Origin: Gallionella sp. UBA4737
GTDB lineage: Bacteria > Pseudomonadota > Gammaproteobacteria > Burkholderiales > Gallionellaceae
Reading direction: 5' to 3'
DNA: 6,844 bases
Assembly: GCA_002403995.1 (NCBI GenBank)
Contig: DHIV01000046.1
Coordinates: forward strand, 1 to 6,844
Positions within the stretch are counted from its first letter, which is position 1; every line of letters begins with the position of its first letter. The notes below the pieces were generated by a model, which saw only the letters and a list, made by a program, of their open reading frames with translations, did not search any database and had not been told where the DNA came from. Below are positions 1 through 6,428 of this stretch, piece by piece. The position numbers and the translations under genes were made by a program.

Positions 1-991
1 CAACCGCATCCTCGCCACGACCGATTGGGAAGTGTACGGCATGGACATGAGCACCGATCGCATCAGCGACCTGATCGGGCGCGACCGTTTCCACTTCTTC
101 GAAGGCGACATCACGATCAACAGGGAATGGGTCGAGTACCACGTCAAGAAGTGCGATGTGATCCTGCCGCTGGTGGCGATCGCCACGCCGGCGACCTACG
201 TCAAGCAGCCGTTGCGCGTGTTCGAGCTAGACTTCGAGGCCAATCTGCCGATCGTGCGCGCGGCGGTAAAATACAAAAAACATCTGGTGTTTCCGTCCAC
301 CTCGGAAGTGTATGGCATGTGCCATGACGAAGAATTCGACCCGGAGAAGTCCGAACTGATTTGCGGCCCGATCAACATGCCGCGCTGGATCTATTCCTGC
401 TCCAAACAGCTGATGGATCGCGTGATCTGGGGCTATGGCATGGAAGCGAATCTGAATTTCACACTGTTCCGCCCGTTCAACTGGATAGGCTCGGGGCTGG
501 ACTCGATCCATACCCCGAAGGAGGGCAGCTCGCGTGTGGTCACGCAATTCCTCGGTCACATCGTGCGCGGCGAGAACATCAGCCTGGTGGATGGCGGACA
601 TCAGAAACGCGCTTTTACCAGCGTCGACGACGGCATCGCCGCGTTGATGAAGATCATCGCCAACAAGGACGGCATCGCCACCGGCAAGATCTACAACATC
701 GGCAATCCGACCAACAACTATGCGATCCGGGACCTCGCCGACATGATGCTGAAACTGGCCAAGGAATACGCCGAGTACCGCGATTCCGCTGCCAAGGTCA
801 AGATCGTCGAGACGACATCAGCAGCCTATTACGGCAAGGGCTATCAGGACGTGCAAAACCGTGTGCCCAAGATCACCAATACCTGCGAGGAGCTGGGCTG
901 GAAACCGACCATCAACATGGCCGACACCTTGCGCGCTATTTTTGACGCGTATCGCGGGCAGGTTGCGGAAGCGCGCGGCCTGGTAGATTAA
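1..991 (+). CDS. arnA: ArnA-type UDP-glucuronic acid decarboxylase (UDP-4-keto-pentose synthase), 5' end cut by window
   Basis: This enzyme oxidises and decarboxylates UDP-glucuronate to the UDP-4-keto-pentose used to make Ara4N for lipid A; it acts in the cytoplasm with NAD+. The frame is open from base 2 to the stop at 989-991, giving 329 visible residues. It is an extended short-chain dehydrogenase. The protein closely resembles the C-terminal half of E. coli ArnA throughout: EYHVKKCDVILPLVAIATP near 134-190, FPSTSEVYGM (290-319), the YxxxK pair (Tyr at 392, Lys at 404) and YYGKGYQDV. The Ser (302), Glu (305) and Arg (860) codons match E. coli Ser433, Glu434 and Arg619. The Rossmann glycine motif lies just off the left edge. 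About 15 residues would complete a stand-alone enzyme of the Ralstonia U4kpxs type, but a fused formyltransferase cannot be excluded. arnD follows 82 bases downstream. The arnA symbol covers only the decarboxylase activity. Confidence 0.93.
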   Translation, partial: NRILATTDWEVYGMDMSTDRISDLIGRDRFHFFEGDITINREWVEYHVKKCDVILPLVAIATPATYVKQPLRVFELDFEANLPIVRAAVKYKKHLVFPSTSEVYGMCHDEEFDPEKSELICGPINMPRWIYSCSKQLMDRVIWGYGMEANLNFTLFRPFNWIGSGLDSIHTPKEGSSRVVTQFLGHIVRGENISLVDGGHQKRAFTSVDDGIAALMKIIANKDGIATGKIYNIGNPTNNYAIRDLADMMLKLAKEYAEYRDSAAKVKIVETTSAAYYGKGYQDVQNRVPKITNTCEELGWKPTINMADTLRAIFDAYRGQVAEARGLVD

Positions 992-1003
992 TTTTCCCCT
1001 CTC

Positions 1004-1034
1004 CCCAGCCCCTCTCCCATGAGTGGGAGAGGGA
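1004..1034 (+). repeat. Interspersed palindromic repeat (REP-like), copy A
   Basis: A perfect 10-bp inverted repeat, CCCTCTCCCA (1010-1019) and TGGGAGAGGG (1024-1033), flanks a TGAG loop. It is preceded by CCCAG at 1004-1008. The same unit occurs in opposite orientation at 6814-6844: the 15 bases CCCAGCCCCTCTCCC and the 9 bases GGGAGAGGG are identical, and only the six central bases differ. The stem is kept in both copies, which points to a structured dispersed repeat. A further half-unit, GGGAGAGG, lies at 1048-1055. The element fills most of the arnA-arnD gap. There is no T-run after the hairpin, so it does not look like an ordinary intrinsic terminator. Confidence 0.75.
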
Positions 1035-1073
1035 AGCGCGTCAACGCGGGAGAGGACAGCTTACTGAATTCCT

Positions 1074-2000
1074 ATGACTAAACAACTCGCCCTTAAAATT
1101 GATGTGGACACCTATCGCGGTACGCGCGAAGGCGTGCCGCGTCTGGTTGAAATATTGCAGCGCTATAACGCGCAGGCCACATTTTTCTTTTCTCTCGGCC
1201 CCGATCATACCGGGCGTGCCATCAAGCGCGTATTCCGCCCCGGCTTCATCGGCAAGGTATCGCGCACCTCGGTGGTGGAACATTACGGCATCAAGACCTT
1301 GTTGTATGGCACGCTGTTGCCATCGCCGGACATCGGCAAGAAATGCGCGGACATCATGCGCATGGTGAAAATGGCCGGTTTCGAGGTCGGCATCCATTGT
1401 TATGACCATATCCGCTGGCAGGATCATGTGGCGGACAAGGATGCGGAGTGGACGCGGCGCGAGCTGCAACTTGCAGTGGATCGCTATACCGAGATCTTCG
1501 GCGAGGCTCCGCATGCCCATGCCGCCGCCGGTTGGCAGATGAATCGCCATGCGTTGCGGCTGATGCAGCGGCTGGGTTTCCAATACAGTTCGGATACGCG
1601 CGGCACGCATCCTTTTATCCCGACCGTGAATGCCGAGATCATCGCCTGTCCGCAACTGCCTACCACGTTGCCGACGCTGGACGAACTGATGAACCGCGAC
1701 GGCATCACGCTGGACAACATCGCCGAACACATCCTGAAGCTGACCGCGCAGCCTTCCGCAACCGGACACGTATACACGCTGCATGCCGAACTCGAAGGCG
1801 GCAAGTGGCTGCCGATATTCGAGCAGTTGTTGCAGGGCTGGCAGGCGCAGGGCTATGAGCTGGTGGCTATGCAGCAATACCTGCAAGGACTGGATGTGTC
1901 CAAGCTGCCGCGTCATGAGGTGGTGATGCGAGAAGTGGAAGGGCGGGTCGGCAATCTGGCTGTCGCAGCAGAAGACAATATGGCTGCAGGTATCGCATAA
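1074..2000 (+). CDS. arnD: ArnD: undecaprenyl-phosphate 4-deoxy-4-formamido-L-arabinose deformylase
   Basis: ArnD removes the formyl group from undecaprenyl-phosphate-linked formyl-Ara4N on the cytoplasmic face of the inner membrane, before the sugar is flipped and moved to lipid A. The product is 308 residues, close to E. coli ArnD. It starts with MTKQLALKIDVDTYRGTREG, nearly the E. coli N-terminus. It carries the polysaccharide-deacetylase (NodB) signatures: Asp10/Asp12 in DVDT, the metal-binding His108 and His112 in GIHCYDH, AAAGWQ at 150-155, YSSDTRG at 171-177, and His237 in TLHAELEG. The ATG at 1074 fits this N-terminus. Its Shine-Dalgarno is poor: the nearest purine-rich stretch, AGAGG at 1051-1055, is 18 bases upstream, so translation may be weak or coupled to the gene before. 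The C-terminal ~35 residues look less conserved. Confidence 0.95.
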   Translation: MTKQLALKIDVDTYRGTREGVPRLVEILQRYNAQATFFFSLGPDHTGRAIKRVFRPGFIGKVSRTSVVEHYGIKTLLYGTLLPSPDIGKKCADIMRMVKMAGFEVGIHCYDHIRWQDHVADKDAEWTRRELQLAVDRYTEIFGEAPHAHAAAGWQMNRHALRLMQRLGFQYSSDTRGTHPFIPTVNAEIIACPQLPTTLPTLDELMNRDGITLDNIAEHILKLTAQPSATGHVYTLHAELEGGKWLPIFEQLLQGWQAQGYELVAMQQYLQGLDVSKLPRHEVVMREVEGRVGNLAVAAEDNMAAGIA

Positions 2001-2039
2001 CCTATACCTTCTGATAATGTTTTTGGAGCAGCAGTTGGG

Positions 2040-2096
2040 ATGAAATGGGGTAAGCGGGCAAGCCGCATAGCGGCTGCTCGCAAATGTGGGTTTTAG
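2040..2096 (+). CDS. Possible 18-residue leader ORF upstream of the sensor gene
   Basis: An ATG at 2040 opens 18 sense codons (MKWGKRASRIAAARKCGF) ending in TAG at 2094-2096. A GGAG at 2025-2028 lies 11 bases upstream, a usable but long spacing. The peptide is basic, with six Lys/Arg. Its stop overlaps the AGAGG Shine-Dalgarno of the next gene, and a strong hairpin sits inside the frame. This arrangement would allow translation of the leader to control access to the downstream start. An ORF this short can arise by chance, so the call is tentative and no function is proposed. Confidence 0.22.
   Translation: MKWGKRASRIAAARKCGF
2054..2081 (+). promoter_or_regulatory. Stem-loop in the 5' leader of the sensor gene
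   Basis: The arms are GCGGGC (2054-2059) plus AGCCGC (2061-2066) and GCGGCT (2070-2075) plus GCTCGC (2076-2081). They form a 12-bp stem with a three-base ATA loop, one bulged A at 2060 and one G-T pair. The stem ends 13 bases before the Shine-Dalgarno of the downstream gene. No uninterrupted T-run follows, only TTTT at 2091-2094 after a 9-base gap, so it is more likely an RNA leader structure or an attenuating hairpin than a plain terminator. I see no match to the c-di-GMP riboswitch core. Confidence 0.45.
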
Positions 2097-2099
2097 AGG
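2095..2099 (+). promoter_or_regulatory. Ribosome binding site that sets the sensor start at 2107
   Basis: AGAGG lies seven bases before the ATG at 2107. This favours that ATG over the in-frame GTG at 2086, which would add seven residues and has no good Shine-Dalgarno in front of it. Confidence 0.65.
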
Positions 2100-2106
2100 T
2101 TTCCAG

Positions 2107-3819
2107 ATGAAGACATGGTGGCATTCGCAAGGCATACAGCTCAAGCTGCAGATCATCATCCAGCTGGTGCTGATAGCGGTATTGATCCCGACTCAACTGT
2201 GGATCGAGCAGCACTTCAAGGAAAGGATACTGCAGGCAGCGGAGAGCCGCGCGCGGGTTTCGGCCGATGGCGTGATCAATGGCATGAACATGCTGATGAT
2301 CAAGGGGTTCATCAAGGATCCGGAGAGCCGTGCCCTGTATATCAGGAAAATGGGCGCCTCCGAGGGGGTGAAGGAACTGCGCATCATACGCGCCGAACAG
2401 GTGCAAAGTCAGTTCGGTCCGGGGCTGCCGCAAGAGCAAGCCATGGATGATATGGACAGGCGGGTGATCGCCAATGCCAGGGAAGAGACCCTGCGTGTCG
2501 ATGACAGCAATGCGCCTGAACTGCGCGTGGTCGTGCCGTTCATTGTGAGCACCAATTTCCGCGGCACCAATTGTCTGGAATGCCATCATGTGCAAGTGGG
2601 CACGGCGAACGGTGCGGCGAGCATCACGATCGATCTGAAGGGCGACTATGCAAGCCTGAGCAGGACCAGCGAGTTGTTATGGGGCGGGCAGGCGGCGTTG
2701 CAATTGATCCTGTTCTTTCTGATCGGGCGGTTCACGCATACCATCACGCGCCCGCTGGAAAATCTGCAAACCACGATGAGCGCGTTGCAGAAGGAAGAAG
2801 ACCTGGCCCGCTATGTCGGGACGATGCCGCCTTTGCAAATTGCCGGCGGGGACGAGATCGGCCAGTTGAGCGCAACGTTCAATCGCATGGTCAAGACGCT
2901 GCAGCAGCAAATGATATCGCTGCGCATTTCCGAAGACATGCAACAGCAATATCTCACCCTGGGGCGCGAGGAGCAGGCGCGCCTGATGGCCTTGCTCGCG
3001 GTGATGAACGTAGGCGTTCTGTTCGTCAGCCGGGAGAACAAGATCCTCTATGCCAATCCCACCTTCTTTCATATATGGCTGATCCCGCCCGAAACAAAGC
3101 TGGTCGGCAAGGACGTTGCAGCCATACCCGGCTATCTTGCCCATCTGCTGACCAACGACAAAGCGTACTCCCGCCATCTGCTGGAGATGCCTGATAAGAC
3201 CGATCTTTACCTGGCGGACAAGCGGGTGGTGATCCAGTCATGTTATGTGGTGCGCGATGTGGACGCCCAGGTGGTGGGACATCTTTGGCTATACGAAGAT
3301 GTCACGCACACGCGCCGTACGGCGGAACAGTTATTGCGTCTGGCTGAATGCGATGTGCTCACCGGTCTGTACAATCGCCACCGCTTTACCGGGGAGCTGG
3401 AACGTACGCTGGCGGAAGCCAGGCGAAATGGCACGAAGGTGGCTTTGCTGTCCTTCGAGCTCGACGACCTGAATCATATCAATGACACTTTCGGATATGC
3501 CGCCGGTGACAAGATCCTGGCAGGAGTGGCCGAGACAACGGGCAAGAGAGTCAGGCGCAACGAGGTGTTTTGCCGGTTGCGCGGCGATCAGTTCGTGATC
3601 CTCATCGCCAATGCATCGGAGCAAGGTGTTCAGGTGCTTGCGCATCGCATCGAACAGGCTATCGCACAATTGAAATTTGATTTGAACGGGCAAAAGGTCG
3701 GTGTCCTCGCGAATTTTGGCATGGCCCTGTTCCCGGACCATGGGAACAGCGAGAAAGAGCTAATCACCCATGCGGAAACGGCAATATCCCTGGCCAGGCA
3801 GGAGCGCAATAAAAGCTGA
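2107..3819 (+). CDS. Membrane sensor: periplasmic CxxCH haem-type domain, HAMP, PAS-like, degenerate GGDEF
   Basis: 570 residues from ATG 2107. Order: TM helix ~14-33; periplasmic domain ~34-189 with a c-type haem motif CLECH (Cys156, Cys159, His160); TM helix ~190-207; HAMP ~208-262 (RP at 215-216, GDEIGQL in the second helix); coiled linker; PAS-like region ~290-400; GGDEF domain from DVLTGLYNRHRF at 416 to the end. GGDEF enzymes make c-di-GMP from two GTP. Here the signature is RGDQF (492-496), so the first Gly is Arg and the glutamate equal to PleD Glu371 is Gln495. The metal Asp equal to PleD Asp327 is Glu451, and the FK pair of the same motif is LN. The nucleotide-contacting Asn459 and Asp468 remain. 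The I-site RxxD reads RRNE. No EAL domain follows. I infer a redox-, NO- or haem-ligand-responsive receptor with weak or no cyclase activity that may still bind GTP. It lies 106 bases after arnD and may be co-transcribed. Confidence 0.88.
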   Translation: MKTWWHSQGIQLKLQIIIQLVLIAVLIPTQLWIEQHFKERILQAAESRARVSADGVINGMNMLMIKGFIKDPESRALYIRKMGASEGVKELRIIRAEQVQSQFGPGLPQEQAMDDMDRRVIANAREETLRVDDSNAPELRVVVPFIVSTNFRGTNCLECHHVQVGTANGAASITIDLKGDYASLSRTSELLWGGQAALQLILFFLIGRFTHTITRPLENLQTTMSALQKEEDLARYVGTMPPLQIAGGDEIGQLSATFNRMVKTLQQQMISLRISEDMQQQYLTLGREEQARLMALLAVMNVGVLFVSRENKILYANPTFFHIWLIPPETKLVGKDVAAIPGYLAHLLTNDKAYSRHLLEMPDKTDLYLADKRVVIQSCYVVRDVDAQVVGHLWLYEDVTHTRRTAEQLLRLAECDVLTGLYNRHRFTGELERTLAEARRNGTKVALLSFELDDLNHINDTFGYAAGDKILAGVAETTGKRVRRNEVFCRLRGDQFVILIANASEQGVQVLAHRIEQAIAQLKFDLNGQKVGVLANFGMALFPDHGNSEKELITHAETAISLARQERNKS

Positions 3820-3889
3820 GTCAGCAGACGCGCTTTGATGACGTTGAATTCCGGGCCCTTGTAGGCTTCCCTGCTACCGGATCATAGGC

Positions 3890-3908
3890 GGCAAACGTCG
3901 CGTTTGCC
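3890..3908. terminator. Hairpin between convergent genes, candidate bidirectional terminator
   Basis: GGCAAACG (3890-3897) and CGTTTGCC (3901-3908) form a perfect 8-bp stem with a TCG loop. It lies in the 103-base gap between the stop of the sensor gene and the stop of ugd, which run toward each other. Position and symmetry suit a shared transcript end. Neither strand has a U-tract after the stem, so intrinsic termination is not shown; it could instead protect 3' ends. Nothing else clear is seen in 3820-3922. Confidence 0.4.
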
Positions 3909-3922
3909 TCGCCAGAGCCAGT

Positions 3923-5089
3923 TCAGTCCTTGCCAAACAGATCACGACTGTAGATCTTGTCAGCCACATCCCGGATGTCGTCAGTGATGCGGTTGGCAAC
4001 GATGATGTCGGACTCTTTTTTGAATTGAGCCAAGTCGTTCACCACCCTGGAGTGGAAAAACTCCGCCTCCTTGAGCGCAGGTTCATAAACAATGACCTCG
4101 ATACCCTTGGCCTTGATACGTTTCATGATGCCCTGGATGCTGGAAGAACGGAAGTTGTCAGACCCGCTCTTCATGACCAGGCGATGAATTCCGACTATCT
4201 TCGGGTTGCGCTTGACGATGCTTGTTGCAATAAAATCCTTGCGTGTGGTGTTTGACTCGACGATGGCGTGGATCAGATTTTGCGGGACATCCTGATAGTT
4301 GGCGAGCAGTTGTTTCGTGTCTTTTGGAAGGCAATAGCCGCCGTAACCAAATGAAGGGTTGTTGTAGTGATCTCCGATACGCGAGTCGAGGCTTACCCCC
4401 TGAATGATCTGTTTTGTATCAAGCCCGTGAGTGGCCGCATAGGTGTCGAGTTCGTTGAAGAAGGCCACGCGCATCGCAAGGTAGGTGTTGGCAAATAGCT
4501 TGACCGCCTCGGCCTCGGTCGAGTCGGTAAACAGGGTGGGGATGTCTTGCTTGATCGCGCCTTGCTTGAGCAGATTGGCAAAGGTCTCGGCGCGCTTCGA
4601 ACGTTCGCCGACGACGATGCGCGAGGGATGCAGGTTGTCATACAGCGCACGGCCCTCGCGCAAGAACTCCGGCGAGAAGATCAGGTTGCTGCAATTGAAC
4701 CTGGATCGGGCCTTGACGGTGTATCCGACGGGAATGGTGGATTTGATCACCATCACTGCCTGCGGGTTGATGCTCAAGACATCCTGAATGACGGATTCGA
4801 TGGACTTGGTATTAAAGTAGTTGGTCTCCGGATCGTAGTCTGTCGGTGTGGCGATGATGACATAGTCCGCCCCGGTATAGGCTCCGTGTTTGTCCAGGGT
4901 TGCCTTAAGGTTGAGGATCCGGTGGCTCAGATAATCCTCGATCTCGGCATCTTCAATGGTCGACTGCTTGCGGTTAAGCATTTCGACCTTTTCCGGAACG
5001 ATGTCGATTGCGACCACCTCATTGTGTTGGGCAAGCAGGACAGCGTTGGAAAGGCCCACGTAACCGGTACCGGCAATGGCAATTTTCAT
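3923..5089 (-). CDS. ugd: UDP-glucose 6-dehydrogenase
   Basis: Ugd oxidises UDP-glucose twice with NAD+ to UDP-glucuronate in the cytoplasm, supplying the substrate of the ArnA-type decarboxylase encoded on the other strand. At 388 residues it matches the length of E. coli Ugd. The N-terminal Rossmann motif GTGYVGL spans 7-13, followed by an acidic strand end at Asp29. Family motifs follow: KSTIPVGYT (116-124), SPEFLREG (139-146), the KLFANTYLAMR helix with Lys197, and the catalytic-cysteine loop FGYGGYCLPKDT with Cys253 and Asp257. The C-terminal UDP-binding domain includes RLVMKSGSDNFRSS. The set is complete, so an active enzyme is expected. The start codon is preceded only by a weak GAAAG. 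The macrodomain gene ends 54 bases upstream on the same strand, so joint transcription is possible. UDP-glucuronate also feeds capsule and exopolysaccharide synthesis, so its role need not be limited to Ara4N. Confidence 0.96.
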   Translation of the reverse strand: MKIAIAGTGYVGLSNAVLLAQHNEVVAIDIVPEKVEMLNRKQSTIEDAEIEDYLSHRILNLKATLDKHGAYTGADYVIIATPTDYDPETNYFNTKSIESVIQDVLSINPQAVMVIKSTIPVGYTVKARSRFNCSNLIFSPEFLREGRALYDNLHPSRIVVGERSKRAETFANLLKQGAIKQDIPTLFTDSTEAEAVKLFANTYLAMRVAFFNELDTYAATHGLDTKQIIQGVSLDSRIGDHYNNPSFGYGGYCLPKDTKQLLANYQDVPQNLIHAIVESNTTRKDFIATSIVKRNPKIVGIHRLVMKSGSDNFRSSSIQGIMKRIKAKGIEVIVYEPALKEAEFFHSRVVNDLAQFKKESDIIVANRITDDIRDVADKIYSRDLFGKD

Positions 5090-5143
5090 GGCAACTGACT
5101 TTCAAAAAATAGGCGTGCATTATGCCGCAGAATGAACCGGAGG

Positions 5144-5662
5144 TCAGCCGCCTTCCGTGTTTGCAAGGCGAGATTGATACAGCGCCAGGTCGCTCGCCGA
5201 ATAGCAGCAGAAGATCACTTCGCGCAGGGAGGATGGAGAGCGAATGAATTCGCGTACCGCCGCAATCGCCACATCCGCGGCCAGATCAGGCGGATAACCA
5301 AAGATGCCGGTGCTGATGCAGGGGAAGGCGATGCTGGAAAGTTGCTGTGCGGCGGCGAGTGACAGGCTCTCGCGGTAGCAGGAGGCCAGCAGCTTTGCTT
5401 CGTTCTGCGTCCCACCATGCCACACCGGCCCCACAGTATGGATGACGAATTTCGCGGGCAGCCTGTAACCGCGCGTCAGCCGTGCCTGCCCGGTCGGACA
5501 GCCGCCCAGCGTGCGGCATTCCTGCAACAGTTCCGGCCCCGCCGCGCGATGGATCGCGCCATCCACGCCGCCCCCGCCCAGCAGCGATGAGTTCGCGGCG
5601 TTGACGATGGCATCAACTTTCAATTGCGTGATGTCGGCTTGGATTGCGCGTAGGGTGGTCAT
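5144..5662 (-). CDS. ymdB: Macrodomain protein, probable O-acetyl-ADP-ribose deacetylase (YmdB/MacroD type)
   Basis: Macrodomains bind ADP-ribose; the MacroD/YmdB class hydrolyses O-acetyl-ADP-ribose and can remove mono-ADP-ribose from proteins. E. coli YmdB also modulates RNase III. The 172-residue product is a single macrodomain similar to E. coli YmdB along its whole length. Visible motifs are QADIT at 8-12, NAANSSLLGGGGVDGAIH (21-38) with Asn24 and Asp34 at the positions of YmdB Asn25 and Asp35, LPAKFVIHTVGPVW (68-81), and the phosphate-binding loop STGIFGYP (117-124). The catalytic set looks intact. No clear Shine-Dalgarno precedes the ATG at 5662. It lies 42 bases after the small membrane protein gene and 54 bases before ugd, all on the minus strand. 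There is no DarT-like toxin beside it, so it is not an evident DarTG antitoxin. Confidence 0.9.
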   Translation of the reverse strand: MTTLRAIQADITQLKVDAIVNAANSSLLGGGGVDGAIHRAAGPELLQECRTLGGCPTGQARLTRGYRLPAKFVIHTVGPVWHGGTQNEAKLLASCYRESLSLAAAQQLSSIAFPCISTGIFGYPPDLAADVAIAAVREFIRSPSSLREVIFCCYSASDLALYQSRLANTEGG

Positions 5663-5704
5663 GGGGTGATGCGGAAACGTTTGAGTTTTCCTTACGCGAT
5701 CAAG

Positions 5705-6334
5705 TTAGGTCGGTCTTTTCTCGATATCGTGAGCATCATAAATTTTCGCTTTCTCAGGTTGATCCCAGTGAGTATGCGAGAACGTAGGTACTTCTCTGTC
5801 AAATTCTTTTAGTAGTTCTCTTCTCATATCGGCCCATAAAACATAGATTTTGTTTCGTGTTTCTTTTCGTTCAACTGCTGTAAATTGTTTGTCGCAGTCG
5901 AGATCGCTAATCAGGCCAAATATGTCCTTTATAGGTTCGAACGGATAGAAGCCAATCTTATTGTCTTTTTCGCCGCGGTTCATGAAGACCCCTCGTGTTT
6001 CTTCTATTGCAGCACTAAGGCAGCAAAGAGTTTCGCTATATTGTTCGCGAGAGGGGCTTTCAATGTAAGTGTACTGGTTTGCCTTTAGGACGGCTTTGAC
6101 TAACGTACTCCACAAGATTCTCAGTTGTTGCAAATAACTGGAACGCCGCTGCAGGCAGTATCCTAGCCATGCTGCAGGAATGGCGATAATAAAGGGAATC
6201 ATATCTTTGTATGTGGAGTAGATTACTGAATTAGTTGTTGTGTCATATATTCGAATAAGCACTCCGGCGGCGACAGCTATCAGATAAACAATGCTTGCCA
6301 TTGAGAACCAAAAAATTAATTGTCGTTTCGTCAT
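5705..6334 (-). CDS. Unrecognised two-helix inner-membrane protein, AT-richer than its neighbours
   Basis: I do not recognise this 209-residue protein. Two hydrophobic segments are visible, at ~7-28 (LIFWFSMASIVYLIAVAAGV) and ~45-62 (MIPFIIAIPAAWLGYCLQ), with Arg63-Arg64 after the second. The remaining ~145 residues are soluble, charged and mainly helix-prone, with KDNKIGFYPFEPIKDIFGLI in the middle. The likely layout is a short helical hairpin with both termini in the cytoplasm by the positive-inside rule. By hand count, GC over 5761-6300 is about 43%, against about 62% for a sample line of the arnA gene. This suggests horizontal acquisition or a different selection history. No good Shine-Dalgarno precedes ATG 6334, but starting there gives a complete first helix. 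It sits between miaA and the macrodomain gene with no mobile-element gene beside it. Confidence 0.7.
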   Translation of the reverse strand: MTKRQLIFWFSMASIVYLIAVAAGVLIRIYDTTTNSVIYSTYKDMIPFIIAIPAAWLGYCLQRRSSYLQQLRILWSTLVKAVLKANQYTYIESPSREQYSETLCCLSAAIEETRGVFMNRGEKDNKIGFYPFEPIKDIFGLISDLDCDKQFTAVERKETRNKIYVLWADMRRELLKEFDREVPTFSHTHWDQPEKAKIYDAHDIEKRPT

Positions 6335-6428
6335 GTTTTGTGGGCTAACTCAAGTTATGCGACAGTTTTATTGCATGCTCCGTTAAAAATTGTTGTGCAA
6401 TTATTGGTACCAAGAACTCATCTTTGCA

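Noticed and set aside
1004..1055. CRISPR-like or intrinsic terminator interpretation of the palindromes
   Set aside because: There are only two full units about 5.8 kb apart in opposite orientation with no regular spacers, and no U-tract follows either stem.
2086..2106. GTG at 2086 as the start of the sensor gene
   Set aside because: ATG 2107 has AGAGG at seven-base spacing, and the extra seven residues would only precede the membrane helix without adding anything recognisable.
1041..2159. Long minus-strand open frame (372 codons) opposite arnD
   Set aside because: It lies antisense to a clearly recognisable ArnD and shows no family motifs; its His/Arg/Gln-rich composition is typical of an antisense shadow in GC-rich DNA.
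3849..3881. Second hairpin in the convergent gap (GTAG/CTAC with TCCG/CGGA arms)
   Set aside because: The arms are four bases each with a large one-sided bulge, which is expected by chance.
4547..5098. Plus-strand open frame of 183 codons
   Set aside because: It is antisense to the Ugd N-terminal half, whose Rossmann motif and conserved segments are unambiguous.
5144..6334. Macrodomain plus membrane protein as a toxin-antitoxin or defence pair
   Set aside because: The macrodomain is a full-length YmdB-like enzyme, the partner has no ADP-ribosyltransferase motif, and their base composition differs, so adjacency is the only support.
6335..6428. Promoter or small hairpin (AATTG/CAATT) upstream of the AT-rich membrane protein gene
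   Set aside because: The stem is only 5 bp in AT-rich sequence, and a minus-strand TTGCAC has no convincing -10 box at proper spacing.
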